A stretch of 64,000 nucleotides of DNA from an uncultured Victivallales bacterium (GCA_934661375.1 CAKUJH010000003.1:1-64000); one strand, 5' to 3'. Numbered from the stretch's first letter, positions 26,335-35,208 are shown. Numbers and translations are program-made. Notes: generated from the letters alone by a model not told the origin.

Positions 26335-26372
26335 GGAAACAGTGTCCGGCGTCAGTGCCGGATTCTGTTTCC
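26335..26372 (+). other. Long hairpin between aroC and the CPBP protease gene
   Basis: Two 16-base arms (26335-26350 and 26357-26372) pair with one mismatch and one G-U around a 6-base loop. No T tract follows; the next bases are GCAACAACG and then the ribosome binding site of the following gene. It could be an RNA processing or stability element, or a weak terminator. Confidence 0.6.
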
Positions 26373-26393
26373 GCAACAACGTACGGAGGTTGA

Positions 26394-27113
26394 ATGATGG
26401 AAGAACCGCAGCGGCTTTCCGTACGCTGGGAACTGGCTGCCGCATTGTCGGCTGCCAGTTTGATTTTTTTTCTGGGTCTGTTTCCGATTCTGTTTTCCCT
26501 GCTCCGTGTGAATCTGCCGCCCTGGGCGGCTGTCCTGCTGGCGGCTGTGCCAATTCAGCTTGCCTATATTGCGTCCAGTGTCTGGCCGGCTCGGCACTGT
26601 GAACCGCAGAAATCTCTCGCCGAAGCGCTGGATCTGAAAATGCTCTATCCGCAGGAAATCGCAGCCGCGGTCTCCGGCACGCTGGGGGTTTATATTGGAA
26701 TTGTCCTCATTACCGGTGCGTTCACTCTGCTGCTGAAATTCTGCGGCATTCCGGTGCAGCCGCAGGAAACAGTGGAAATTCTGCGGAACGGCGAACCGTC
26801 CGCGGCGGCAGCACTGATTCCAACCGCCATTTTTCTCGCGCCGATCGGCGAGGAACTCTGTTTCCGCAGTGCCCTGCAGAAAGTATTCGACACGCTGGCG
26901 GGTCCGCGGTACGGGGCATGGCTGACCGCGCTGCTGTTCGGGATAGTGCATCTGAATCTGGCAGCGTTTCCGGCATTATGCCTGCTGAGTCTCTGGCTGA
27001 CTTTCCTCTATCGCAAGACAGGTTCGCTGGCCGCCGCCATGCTGGCACATGCAGTTTTCAACGGACTGTCGGTTCTGCTGGTCTGTCTGATGCCGGCGAA
27101 TCCGCCGCTGTAA
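26394..27113 (+). CDS. CPBP family intramembrane metalloprotease
   Basis: A 239-residue integral membrane protein with about six to eight helices. The CPBP (CAAX/Abi) motifs are present: EELCFRSALQ (the EExxxR glutamates), FGIVHLN (second-motif His) and LAHAVFNG (third-motif HxxxN). Family members cleave prenylated or membrane proteins, or act in bacteriocin immunity and signalling. ACGGAGG lies 6 bases upstream; start ATG 26394, or 26397. The partner is not known. Confidence 0.88.
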   Translation: MMEEPQRLSVRWELAAALSAASLIFFLGLFPILFSLLRVNLPPWAAVLLAAVPIQLAYIASSVWPARHCEPQKSLAEALDLKMLYPQEIAAAVSGTLGVYIGIVLITGAFTLLLKFCGIPVQPQETVEILRNGEPSAAAALIPTAIFLAPIGEELCFRSALQKVFDTLAGPRYGAWLTALLFGIVHLNLAAFPALCLLSLWLTFLYRKTGSLAAAMLAHAVFNGLSVLLVCLMPANPPL

Positions 27114-27122
27114 TGATCGGCT

Positions 27123-27299
27123 TCAGAATGCGGCGCCGTAACAGTCGCGCATGATGCAGACTCCGATGCCCATCAGCAGAAAGAATGCTGACATCACCAT
27201 GGTCAACCCCAGAATCCGCGGTTCCAAAGCATCTTTTACGGTTTCCATGCACACGATTTCTTCCTGTTCGAATTCCTGCCTGCCTGTTCTGCGAGTCAT
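27123..27299 (-). CDS. Small single-pass membrane protein
   Basis: A 58-residue protein with an acidic N-terminus (MTRRTGRQEFEQEEIV) and one membrane helix (ILGLTMVMSAFFLLMGIGVC). AAGGAG lies 7 bases before ATG 27299, so this start is preferred over 27329. It is convergent with the CPBP protease gene, 9 bases away. Not recognised. Confidence 0.6.
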   Translation of the reverse strand: MTRRTGRQEFEQEEIVCMETVKDALEPRILGLTMVMSAFFLLMGIGVCIMRDCYGAAF

Positions 27300-27338
27300 A
27301 ATATTCTCCTTTTCCTTTTCTTCCGGCAATCTCCGGAG

Positions 27339-27367
27339 TTGTTTTTTCTGACAGGAAGGAATATATT
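27339..27367 (+). promoter_or_regulatory. Promoter of the WYL regulator gene
   Basis: TTGTTT (27339-27344) and TATATT (27362-27367) are 17 bases apart and followed by ACCGG, as at aroC. It lies about 50 bases upstream of the WYL regulator. Confidence 0.5.
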
Positions 27368-27418
27368 ACCGGAGAGAAGACAAAGAATGTCCACGCTGAA
27401 AAACACAGGAGAAAAAAA

Positions 27419-28390
27419 ATGCCGATTCCCAAATCCCAGCTGCACCGGCTGACCCGTATCGCCGCCTTGTTAAAGGAAAACCGGTATCCGAATTCCCAGT
27501 CGCTGGTGAAGGATTTCCGGAGAATTGCCGAAGAAGAGGAAATCGACATTGACTGTTCCCGCAAAACCATTCTGCGCGATTTGAAAACTTTGAAGGACGA
27601 ATTCAAGTGTCCGCTGGAATTCGACCGGGAACGCAACGGTTATTATCTGCGGCATCACGGCTGGAATTTCATCACGCCCGCCATTCTGGACGAAAATGAA
27701 ATGCTGGCGGCAGTGATCGGCGCACGGATTTCCGAAGCCATTTTCCCTTCCCCACTGAAAAACAAAATCCGGGAAGCCGTCGATTTTCTGCTGCAGAACA
27801 ACAATCCGGATTTTCTTGACACCGCCAACATGAACACTCTGACCATTCTTTCCGGCTTGTTTTCCCCGCTGGACCCGAAAATATTCATGACCGTATTCAC
27901 CGCCTGGCAGGAACATCATGCACTGCGGATCTCCTACTCCGATTACCGGAACGAGGAAACTGAACGGGTTTTCGAACCGCACACGCTGGTTTTCTATGAC
28001 AACTCCTGGTACAGCAAAGGATTCTGCCATCTCAAAAAACAGCCGCGGACTTTCGCGCTGCGCCGTATCCGTTCCGCAGAAATGCTGAACCGAAGTTTTG
28101 ATCCGGACCCGAAAATCATCCGTTCCGTCAATCCGGATGATTTCCTCGGATTCCGGAAATATGCCGTGAAGCTGAAATTTGATGAATCTCTGCGGGATAT
28201 TCTGTCGGCACATCCGCTCCACAGTCAACAGAAACTGCTGCCGGACAACACCGTTGAGATTCCGGCAGTGGCAAAGGAAGTACTGTTTCCTTTTCTGTTG
28301 TCCCATCAGGGACAGGCCGTCCTGCTGGAACCGGAAGATTTGCGCGGCGAACTCAAAAAGATTCTGAAAGCCATGCTCACGGATTATTGA
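27419..28390 (+). CDS. WYL-domain transcriptional regulator
   Basis: A 323-residue regulator with an N-terminal HTH (residues about 5-75, DeoR/HTH_11-like, ending CSRKTILRDLKTLKDEF) and a WYL domain at about 150-225 (HHALRISYSDYRNEETERVF, then NSWYSKGFCHLKKQPRTFAL). WYL domains sense ligands such as nucleic acid or nucleotides in many DNA-damage and phage-defence regulators, but general metabolic roles also occur. AGGAG precedes the start. It has its own promoter, and a second promoter for the aminomutase overlaps its stop codon. Confidence 0.9.
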   Translation: MPIPKSQLHRLTRIAALLKENRYPNSQSLVKDFRRIAEEEEIDIDCSRKTILRDLKTLKDEFKCPLEFDRERNGYYLRHHGWNFITPAILDENEMLAAVIGARISEAIFPSPLKNKIREAVDFLLQNNNPDFLDTANMNTLTILSGLFSPLDPKIFMTVFTAWQEHHALRISYSDYRNEETERVFEPHTLVFYDNSWYSKGFCHLKKQPRTFALRRIRSAEMLNRSFDPDPKIIRSVNPDDFLGFRKYAVKLKFDESLRDILSAHPLHSQQKLLPDNTVEIPAVAKEVLFPFLLSHQGQAVLLEPEDLRGELKKILKAMLTDY

Positions 28391-28414
28391 CATTCTCCGG
28401 CACGGTGATATATT
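28387..28414 (+). promoter_or_regulatory. Promoter of the KamA-type gene
   Basis: A perfect TTGACA (28387-28392) and TATATT (28409-28414), 16 bases apart and followed by ACCCG, overlap the stop codon of the WYL regulator and lie about 32 bases before the next start codon. Confidence 0.7.
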
Positions 28415-28445
28415 ACCCGCAATTTGTTTTACATAAGGCGCGATC

Positions 28446-29486
28446 ATGGAAAAATGGAAAAGAATTCTGCGGGATGCGGTTGCCGACCCCGATGAACTGG
28501 CTCAGATGTTCCATCTGGACCGGGAGGAACTCCGCGCCGTGGCGAAAGTGTTTCCGTTCCGCATTCCGCGCACGGTGCTGAAACGCATCCGCGGCAAGAA
28601 TGATCCGCTGTTCAAGCAATGCGTTCCGGATATTCAGGAACTGAATGCCAGCAAAGAACTTATGGATGACCCGCTCGGCGAGATCCGGTTTGCCAAAGCC
28701 GAATGCGTCGTTCAGAAATATCCCGACCGCTGTCTGTTTCTGGTTTCCGGAGAATGCGCCATGTACTGCCGGTTCTGCACCCGGAAACGCAAATTCCGTC
28801 AGCCGTTCTGTATCAGCCAGAAACAGATTGACGACGGATTCGCGTATATCGCCGCCCACCCGGAAGTCAAGGATGTACTGATTTCCGGCGGCGACCCGTT
28901 TCTGCTGGACGATGATAAAATCGAATACATCCTGCAAGGCGTCCGCGCGGTGAAGCATGTGAAAATCATCCGCATCGGAACCCGCACCCCCGGTATGCTG
29001 CCGGAACGCATCACGGGCAAACTCTGTTCCATCCTGAAAAAATATCATCCGCTGTATATCAACATCCATTTCAATCATCCGGATGAAATCACGGAAACCA
29101 CGGTCAAAGCCCTGAACCGGCTGGCGGACGCCGGCATCCCGTTAGGCAGCCAGACCGTGCTGCTGAAAGGAGTCAATGACGATCCGGAAGTCATGCGTGA
29201 ACTGATGTGGAAACTGCTTGCCGCGCGTGTGCATCCGTATTATATTTTCCAGTCGGATCTGATTTACGGCACGGAGCATTTCCGTACGCCGCTCGCCACG
29301 GGGATCAAAATCATTGAGTCTCTGCGCGGCTGGAGTTCCGGCATGGCGAACCCGCAATTCGTCATTGATCTGCCCAAAGGCGGCGGAAAAATCCCGCTCG
29401 TCCCCGATTATCTGGTCGGGAAGAGCGGGTCTGTCTGCACATACCGGAATTACTGCGGTGAAATCTACCAGTATCCGGATATTTAA
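28446..29486 (+). CDS. KamA-family radical SAM aminomutase (EpmB- or lysine 2,3-aminomutase-like)
   Basis: A 346-residue radical SAM, PLP enzyme. The cluster motif is CAMYCRFC with Cys 104, 108 and 111; the PLP lysine is in PKGGGKIPL (about residue 315). The family moves an amino group from C2 to C3 of lysine. The length matches EpmB, which makes (R)-beta-lysine for elongation factor P, better than clostridial lysine 2,3-aminomutase (about 416). However, neither efp nor epmA is adjacent, so the role is open. It is convergent with the pseudopilin gene, with only 6 bases between stops. Confidence 0.88.
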   Translation: MEKWKRILRDAVADPDELAQMFHLDREELRAVAKVFPFRIPRTVLKRIRGKNDPLFKQCVPDIQELNASKELMDDPLGEIRFAKAECVVQKYPDRCLFLVSGECAMYCRFCTRKRKFRQPFCISQKQIDDGFAYIAAHPEVKDVLISGGDPFLLDDDKIEYILQGVRAVKHVKIIRIGTRTPGMLPERITGKLCSILKKYHPLYINIHFNHPDEITETTVKALNRLADAGIPLGSQTVLLKGVNDDPEVMRELMWKLLAARVHPYYIFQSDLIYGTEHFRTPLATGIKIIESLRGWSSGMANPQFVIDLPKGGGKIPLVPDYLVGKSGSVCTYRNYCGEIYQYPDI

Positions 29487-29492
29487 AGAGAA

Positions 29493-30041
29493 TCAGTCTT
29501 TCCGCAGGAAGTTCGTGATGTCGTCCCCTTTTCCGAATTTGCTTTCGTAATCTGAAATAGAAGGAAGAGTTGCGGTTATTTCTATACCGTCTTCTCCGAT
29601 TTTTCCGTCTGCGCCAGCCGAACCGAGGTCAAATCCCATCTTGTTGAATTTGCCCGGAATACGGAAAATCAGAGGACGATCCCAGCCGTCCACGAAATAA
29701 CGGATGCTGCCGTCCGTTTTAGTCGCGGAAGTCAGTAATTTTTCGTCCAGATACTTGAACAATGTCCCGTTCAGATTGTCGGGAAGGTCTTTCGACAGTT
29801 CGATGCGAACCGGTTTCGGACTGGTAACCGTATATCCGGCAGGGATATAAACGCATCCGTTGTCCGCCTGATATTGTCCCATCGCCAGTTCCAGAGCTTT
29901 GATGGTGGCAAGAGTGCGCGCTTCGGCATTTTTGCTGTTGACCATGCTGACCACACCCACAGTGATGCCGGCAAGAATCGCAATGATGGCGGCGACGGTA
30001 AGGACTTCTATCAGCGTGAAATATTGACGTGCCTGTTTCAT
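29493..30041 (-). CDS. Pseudopilin (type II secretion GspG/GspH-like)
   Basis: A 182-residue type IV pilin-like protein. The prepilin peptidase site is QYFTLIEVLTVAAIIAILAG: a short positively charged leader, Phe at +1 and Glu at +5 of the mature protein, then the hydrophobic helix. Unusually, the residue before the Phe is Tyr rather than the normal Gly, so cleavage may be altered. The rest includes a GspG-like DGWDRPLIFRIPG segment and an acidic Gly/Asp stretch. It is the last gene of the secretin-MacAB operon, 72 bases after the permease. Confidence 0.85.
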   Translation of the reverse strand: MKQARQYFTLIEVLTVAAIIAILAGITVGVVSMVNSKNAEARTLATIKALELAMGQYQADNGCVYIPAGYTVTSPKPVRIELSKDLPDNLNGTLFKYLDEKLLTSATKTDGSIRYFVDGWDRPLIFRIPGKFNKMGFDLGSAGADGKIGEDGIEITATLPSISDYESKFGKGDDITNFLRKD

Positions 30042-30113
30042 GATTCAATGTCTCCTTTGCTTGGTTGCCATAGTATAACGCCGGTTGGCACGGAAAGCAA
30101 ATGAAAAAATGAA

Positions 30114-31379
30114 TTATTCTGCACGAAGCACGTCAATCGGGTTCTGCTGCGCCGCTTTCCAGGCGGGATAAGTGCCGAAAATGATACCGATCACCGCCGA
30201 AATCAGCAATGCCAGGATGATGAACCAGACCGAAAACGCCACGGGCCAGTTGGCATAGCGTGTTACGATTTTCGCGATCAGCAGTCCGATGGACACCCCG
30301 ATGGAGCCGCCGATGGAAGTCAGGAAAATCGTTTCGAACAGGAACTGCCGGATGATGTCGCCCTTCTGGGCGCCCAGAGCGCGGCGGGTACCGATTTCCT
30401 TGCGGCGTTCATAAACGTTCGCCAGCATGATGTTCATGATGCCGATACCGCCCACCAGCAGGGAGATCCCGGCAATCGAACTCATCACAATGGTGAAGAT
30501 GTTCTGCGTCTGCTCCCGCTGTTTGAGAATGTCCAGCGGCACCACCATTTCCCAGTCTTTCACACTGTTATGCTTCTTGGTCAGATAGGCGGCAATCCGC
30601 TTGGCGGTGAAATCAATGTAACTGACATCCAGCACTTTGACAATGAAAGTATCGTATTCGACCACTTCAATGGAAGTGCGTCCGCTGATGCGCTGAACCG
30701 ACATCTTGCCGTAAATGGCGTCGCTGGCGTCGCGGCTGATGAAAATTCCGTTGTTGGGCGACCCCATGCCTTCGATGGTAGTGCCTTTCTGATTTTCCAG
30801 CACACCGACCACCACAAAAGCGTTGTCCTCGATGCCGACCACGTTTCCCAGGACGTTCCGTTCCTGAATGGAGAACAGCGAACGCCGCGCATTCATCCCC
30901 AGGACACAGACATTGCGGTCGCGGTCGATCGGGGAAAGCCAGCGTCCCTGCACGATTTCGGAGCGGCTTTCGGAAAGGAAGTCCAGCGTTACGCCGAACA
31001 GCGCGACATCCAGCTGCGTGGTCCCGCGCAGAATGTTCTTGCGGGAATTGCGCGCTGTGGAAATGGATTTCACATTGTCCATGTGAAGAATGTGCAGCCG
31101 GTCCACTTCGGTCAGTCCGTAGGTTTCCAGATTGCTGTTGGTGGTATTTTCCGAAACGTCTTTTCCGACCGGCGGCGGTTTGCGGGTGGAAAGCAGGATC
31201 TTGTCCACGCCCATGGATTCGATCTGCGCCAGGGCTTCCCGTTTGGCGCCCTCGGAAATGGAGAGCATGGCAATCACGCTGCCGACGCCGAAAATAATAC
31301 CCAGCGAAGTCAGGACGGAGCGGATTTTATGCAGCATGAGATTGTGGAACGAAAGCCACAGCTGATCCCGGAGTTTCAT
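30114..31379 (-). CDS. MacB/LolC-type ABC transporter permease
   Basis: A 421-residue inner-membrane permease of the MacB (type VII ABC) class. One N-terminal helix (VLTSLGIIFGVGSVIAMLSI) is followed by a ~210-residue periplasmic domain and three C-terminal helices with the MacB-type ERRKEIGTRRALGAQ coupling segment. In MacB this fold drives substrate across the periplasm by mechanotransmission without a membrane pore. The start overlaps the ATPase stop by 4 bases (ATGA). The adaptor and secretin genes precede it. Confidence 0.93.
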   Translation of the reverse strand: MKLRDQLWLSFHNLMLHKIRSVLTSLGIIFGVGSVIAMLSISEGAKREALAQIESMGVDKILLSTRKPPPVGKDVSENTTNSNLETYGLTEVDRLHILHMDNVKSISTARNSRKNILRGTTQLDVALFGVTLDFLSESRSEIVQGRWLSPIDRDRNVCVLGMNARRSLFSIQERNVLGNVVGIEDNAFVVVGVLENQKGTTIEGMGSPNNGIFISRDASDAIYGKMSVQRISGRTSIEVVEYDTFIVKVLDVSYIDFTAKRIAAYLTKKHNSVKDWEMVVPLDILKQREQTQNIFTIVMSSIAGISLLVGGIGIMNIMLANVYERRKEIGTRRALGAQKGDIIRQFLFETIFLTSIGGSIGVSIGLLIAKIVTRYANWPVAFSVWFIILALLISAVIGIIFGTYPAWKAAQQNPIDVLRAE

Positions 31380-32107
31380 GTTTCAAACTCCTCCGTTTTG
31401 TGATTGACATTATCGACGACCCGCCATTTGCGGCCGTTGCGCAGGTAAATGACCCGGTCATATTCCGGTTCATACTGCGGATTGTGCGTGACCATGACTA
31501 TCGTCGTGCCGGCACGGTGCAGTTCATGAAACAGCGCCATGATTTCATTGCCGGTTTTTTCGTCCAGATTCCCCGTCGGTTCATCCGCCAGAATGAAAGT
31601 CGGGTTGTTGACCAGCGAACGCGCCACCGCCACACGCTGGCATTCGCCGCCGGACAGCTGGGTCGGGCGGTGATCCAGACGATGCGCCAGCCTGACCCGC
31701 TCCGCCATCATCTTCGAAACCTTGTGCCGCGTCTGGATATCCACGCCGGCATACATCATCGGGACTTCAATGTTCTCCTGCACCGTCAGATGCGGAAACA
31801 GGTTGAATGCCTGAAACACAAATCCGATCTTGATGTTGCGGATCGTGGTAAGCTCGCGGTCCGACAAAGTCTCCACCGCCTGACCGTCCAGACGATATAC
31901 GCCGGATGTGGGTTTGTCCAGCAGTCCGAGGATGTTCAGCAAAGTGGATTTGCCGGAACCGGAAGATCCCATGATTCCGATGAATTCGCCGCGGTACACT
32001 TCAAAGTTCACGCCTTTCAGCACCGGCACATCCACCGTTCCGGCATGATAGGTTTTCCGGAGATCCCCCAGGAAAAGAGCCTCTTTACGTTGTGTGCTGT
32101 CCGTCAT
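31376..32107 (-). CDS. LolD/MacB-type ABC transporter ATPase
   Basis: A 243-residue ATP-binding subunit. Walker A is GSSGSGKST, the Q-loop is [12 protein letters not shown], the signature is [15 protein letters not shown] and Walker B is [13 protein letters not shown], with the H-switch in VTHNPQ. It pairs with the permease it overlaps; in E. coli MacB the two are one polypeptide, here they are separate. It begins 6 bases after the adaptor. Confidence 0.95.
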   Translation of the reverse strand: MTDSTQRKEALFLGDLRKTYHAGTVDVPVLKGVNFEVYRGEFIGIMGSSGSGKSTLLNILGLLDKPTSGVYRLDGQAVETLSDRELTTIRNIKIGFVFQAFNLFPHLTVQENIEVPMMYAGVDIQTRHKVSKMMAERVRLAHRLDHRPTQLSGGECQRVAVARSLVNNPTFILADEPTGNLDEKTGNEIMALFHELHRAGTTIVMVTHNPQYEPEYDRVIYLRNGRKWRVVDNVNHKTEEFET

Positions 32108-32113
32108 TTTCGC

Positions 32114-33625
32114 TCAATTGGTTTTTGCCTGGAACGGACGGTAAAGGTAGACTTCATCCCCTTCCCCGACACCTTCCAGAATTTCCACGGCGTTGTCGCT
32201 GGACGCCCCGATCTTCACATTGACTTTTACCGGACCGGACAGCGTTTTGCGGTACACCAGCAGCTGACCGCCTTCCTCGAACACCGCCTCAATCGGAATG
32301 GAAATCACATTATGCAGGATTTTGGAAACAACTTCCACCTGAACGCTCATGCCGCTGACAATCCGGGGATTGCGGTCCTTGAACGAAATCACCGTACGGT
32401 AAATCTTCGGGGTGCTTTTGTCCCACGGGATCGTGTTCACCGGCAGCGAGGCAATGGTCGCGATCTCGCCGTTGATTTTGATCGACTGAATGGAATCCGG
32501 CGTAATGATGACTTTGTCGCCGACACTGACTTTGGAACGGTACTGCTCCGGCAGGTTCACATCCACAATCATCTGACTCATGTCCGGAATGGTGATGATG
32601 ACCTGCTTGCGGCGGCCGTCCATGCCGACTTTCACCTCCGGGTTGCCCCAGATACGGTCAGGGTCGCCGTACGTGACAATGCCGTCGGCAGGAGCCACCA
32701 GCGACATCATCGGAACCCACGAAGAATGACGTTTGAACTGGCGTTCGTTATTGCGGATGGTGATTTCCAGCCGGTAGATCTGATTGTTTTTCTGGGTCAG
32801 CAGAGACTGTGTGCGGACACGGGTTTTCTCGTAACCGAGTTTTGCCTGAGCCAGCTTGTTGCGTAAATCCTTGAGTTTGTTCGGGTAAGTATAACGCTTG
32901 AACAGTTTTTTCGCCAGCAGAGCGGAATTGAGCTTGGTTTCGGCGGCGGAAACTTTCTGCTGTGCTTTCTCCACTTCGGATTTGGCTTTTTCCTCGGCGG
33001 CGGAATCCGCAAAAATACTGGAATCATAAGTTTCCTTCGCCGTTTCATAAGCGGCTTTGGCTTCATCCAGATTCCGTTCCGCGTCGGAAACCGCCAGAGT
33101 CTGCGTATCCCGGTCACGCGGACCTTCGAGCCGGACATACCGGCTGTAAGCGTCCTGACACTCCGTGACCCGGTCGCGGGCAGTCCGCAGGTCCTCCCGG
33201 TTGGTGCTTTTGAGAACTTCGCGTTCCTCCAGCGCAATCGCCAAATCTTTTTTGGTCTGTTCGATCGTCAGTTTGTAATCATCGACACGGAGCAGCAGGT
33301 CGGCGGTTTCAAATTCGGCAACAACATCTCCCTTTTTGACGCGGGAGTTTTCATCGACAACTTTCACCAGTTTAGTGCCGAACGGGGCTTCCAGCGCGAG
33401 TTTGTGCTTGACTTTGGCATTGACACTGCCTTTGAGCATGATGCCGATTACCATGTCGCCGCGTTTGACCGGATAAATACGGTCAGGGGTCTTGTTTTCC
33501 GATTTCTGATTCTTTTTGTCTGATTTCGCCGCCGACATCCGGTACCAGCAATACGCACCGGCTCCGGCGACCGCAATCGCCGCCAGCAGCAGGATCCATT
33601 TTTTTCCCGGTTTTTTCCAGCTCAT
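32114..33625 (-). CDS. MacA/HlyD-family periplasmic adaptor
   Basis: A 503-residue membrane-fusion protein. An N-terminal anchor helix (WILLLAAIAVAGAGAYCWY) is followed by a biotinyl-lipoyl-like part (GTKLVKVVDENSRVKKGDVV), a long central coiled coil (about residues 110-300, Glu/Lys/Ala rich), then the second lipoyl half (MSLVAPADGIVTYGDP) and beta-barrel and membrane-proximal domains. In tripartite pumps the coiled-coil hairpin docks to TolC; here the operon encodes a secretin instead. It starts 3 bases after the secretin gene. Confidence 0.92.
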   Translation of the reverse strand: MSWKKPGKKWILLLAAIAVAGAGAYCWYRMSAAKSDKKNQKSENKTPDRIYPVKRGDMVIGIMLKGSVNAKVKHKLALEAPFGTKLVKVVDENSRVKKGDVVAEFETADLLLRVDDYKLTIEQTKKDLAIALEEREVLKSTNREDLRTARDRVTECQDAYSRYVRLEGPRDRDTQTLAVSDAERNLDEAKAAYETAKETYDSSIFADSAAEEKAKSEVEKAQQKVSAAETKLNSALLAKKLFKRYTYPNKLKDLRNKLAQAKLGYEKTRVRTQSLLTQKNNQIYRLEITIRNNERQFKRHSSWVPMMSLVAPADGIVTYGDPDRIWGNPEVKVGMDGRRKQVIITIPDMSQMIVDVNLPEQYRSKVSVGDKVIITPDSIQSIKINGEIATIASLPVNTIPWDKSTPKIYRTVISFKDRNPRIVSGMSVQVEVVSKILHNVISIPIEAVFEEGGQLLVYRKTLSGPVKVNVKIGASSDNAVEILEGVGEGDEVYLYRPFQAKTN

Positions 33626-33628
33626 GAT

Positions 33629-35137
33629 TTATTTTCCTTCGGCTTGAACGGAATCGTTCTGCTTTTCCGAATCCAGCTGACGCGGAGCGGGGCGTTTTTC
33701 ATCGCCGGCTTCATTGCCGAGCAGTTCCGCAAAAACCGGCTTCGGATTCCAGAAAGAATCTATGGAGAAAAAGCTCTTCTGATCCTGCAGTTCCGCCCGG
33801 CTCTTGACCTTGAACAGGGTTCCGGAATCACGGACTGCGCGTCCGGCATCCTGAATCACCGCCGCGCTCTTTTCCGGATCGACCAGCACAGAATACGGAG
33901 ATTTCAGGATATGTATCTTCATAAAAAACAGCAGCTGCTTGTCATATACCGACGAAGATTTGGCGGTGAACAGTTCCCCCACCAGCGGCAGGTCGCTGAG
34001 GAACGGAGTCTTGCGCAGACGTTCCGTGATTTCGCTGGAATACAGACCGCCCAGCATGATGATTTCACCGTCGGCGGCAGTCAGCGTGGTCGAGGTGTTC
34101 CGCACCGACACCACCGGCACGGTGCTTTTGGCTTCCTGCGTCTCAAAGGTCTGATAACGCACCACGGAAATGATTTCCGGCTTGATGTCCAGCCGGACGG
34201 TGTCTTCATTGATGATGACCGGCTTGATGGTGAGGTTGATACCGGTCTTTTTGAATTTGATGTTCTGGGACACGGCGGAATTGGTAACAGCGGCTTCGGC
34301 GTACGGAATTTCTTCACCGGTGGTCATTTTCGCCTCTGCTCCGAGATCCGCAATGATGTTCGGCGAAGCCAGAATCTTGGCGTCCGTACTGGTTGCCAGC
34401 CAGTTCAGCGCCAGCTGAAACTGCTTATAGCCGCCATCGGAATCCACTTTGGAAATCGGGAAAAAGTTGAACCCCGAAGACTGTCCGCCGCTGCTGTCCT
34501 GTCCGGGACTGCTCAGATTGTAGCCGTAGGTATCCACAGTGCCGGTTTTGCCGTCCTTCTGGGAATACTGCACCTGAACATCACGTTCCTCTCCCTGTTC
34601 CACCAGAATTTCGATGATCTGCGTTTCCACCAGCACCTGCGGCAGCGGCTGGTCCAGAGCAATCAGCGCGGCTTTGATTGCTTCCGCCTGATCTTTCAAC
34701 GTGTTGATGACCACGGTGTTCTGTTTCTCGGAAATTTCCACTGTGCCGTTTTCCCCCACCAGACCTTCCACCGCATCCTGTGTTTTGCTGTCCGCCTGCA
34801 TGAAACGCAGACGATAGATAATCAGGCAGCGTTCCGGGGACAGGGAATCCGTGCGCGGGATGTCATGCACTGCAACATAAGGTTTACAGGGAACGAAATC
34901 CTGCGTTCTGACAATCGGGTTGGCAGTGCCGTTGAACAGCGTCTGAAGACGCTTCACCACAGCCATTTTTCCGGTATTGGAAGCGACTTTGACAGAAGTC
35001 TTGTCCAGTTCCGCCGCCGCGGCATCGTTCTTCTTTTCCGGAGCAGTGTCCTGCGGATTTTCCGCCGCCATTGCCGGCAGCATACACAATGCGCAGCAGG
35101 CGCACAACAACGGTTTTTTCATATAAGCGAATCGCAT
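33629..35137 (-). CDS. Secretin (GspD/PilQ-family outer-membrane channel)
   Basis: A 502-residue outer-membrane secretin. A signal peptide (MKKPLLCACCALCMLPAMAA) is followed by a low-complexity linker, one or two short N-domain-like repeats (about 120-190) and the secretin domain (about 230-425). The signature is clear: VPVVSVRNTSTTLTAADGEI, then MLGGLYSS, FLSDLPLVGELF and a closing hydrophobic beta strand. The N-domains are fewer than in GspD (typically N0 to N3). The C-terminus is hydrophilic and may bind a pilotin. It is the first gene of the operon; ATG 35137 has AAGGG upstream. Confidence 0.92.
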   Translation of the reverse strand: MRFAYMKKPLLCACCALCMLPAMAAENPQDTAPEKKNDAAAAELDKTSVKVASNTGKMAVVKRLQTLFNGTANPIVRTQDFVPCKPYVAVHDIPRTDSLSPERCLIIYRLRFMQADSKTQDAVEGLVGENGTVEISEKQNTVVINTLKDQAEAIKAALIALDQPLPQVLVETQIIEILVEQGEERDVQVQYSQKDGKTGTVDTYGYNLSSPGQDSSGGQSSGFNFFPISKVDSDGGYKQFQLALNWLATSTDAKILASPNIIADLGAEAKMTTGEEIPYAEAAVTNSAVSQNIKFKKTGINLTIKPVIINEDTVRLDIKPEIISVVRYQTFETQEAKSTVPVVSVRNTSTTLTAADGEIIMLGGLYSSEITERLRKTPFLSDLPLVGELFTAKSSSVYDKQLLFFMKIHILKSPYSVLVDPEKSAAVIQDAGRAVRDSGTLFKVKSRAELQDQKSFFSIDSFWNPKPVFAELLGNEAGDEKRPAPRQLDSEKQNDSVQAEGK

Positions 35138-35179
35138 CAATATTTCCCTTTTCTGATTTTTCAGTTAGATTATTTCGAA

Positions 35180-35208
35180 AATTTATTCCGTCTCACGGCA
35201 AAATGCAA
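35180..35208 (-). promoter_or_regulatory. Promoter of the secretin-MacAB-pseudopilin operon
   Basis: On the minus strand TTGCAT (35208-35203) and TAAATT (35185-35180) are spaced by 17 bases, about 45 bases before the secretin start. The -35 lies at the edge of the inverted repeat at 35205-35240, a plausible regulator site. Confidence 0.5.
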
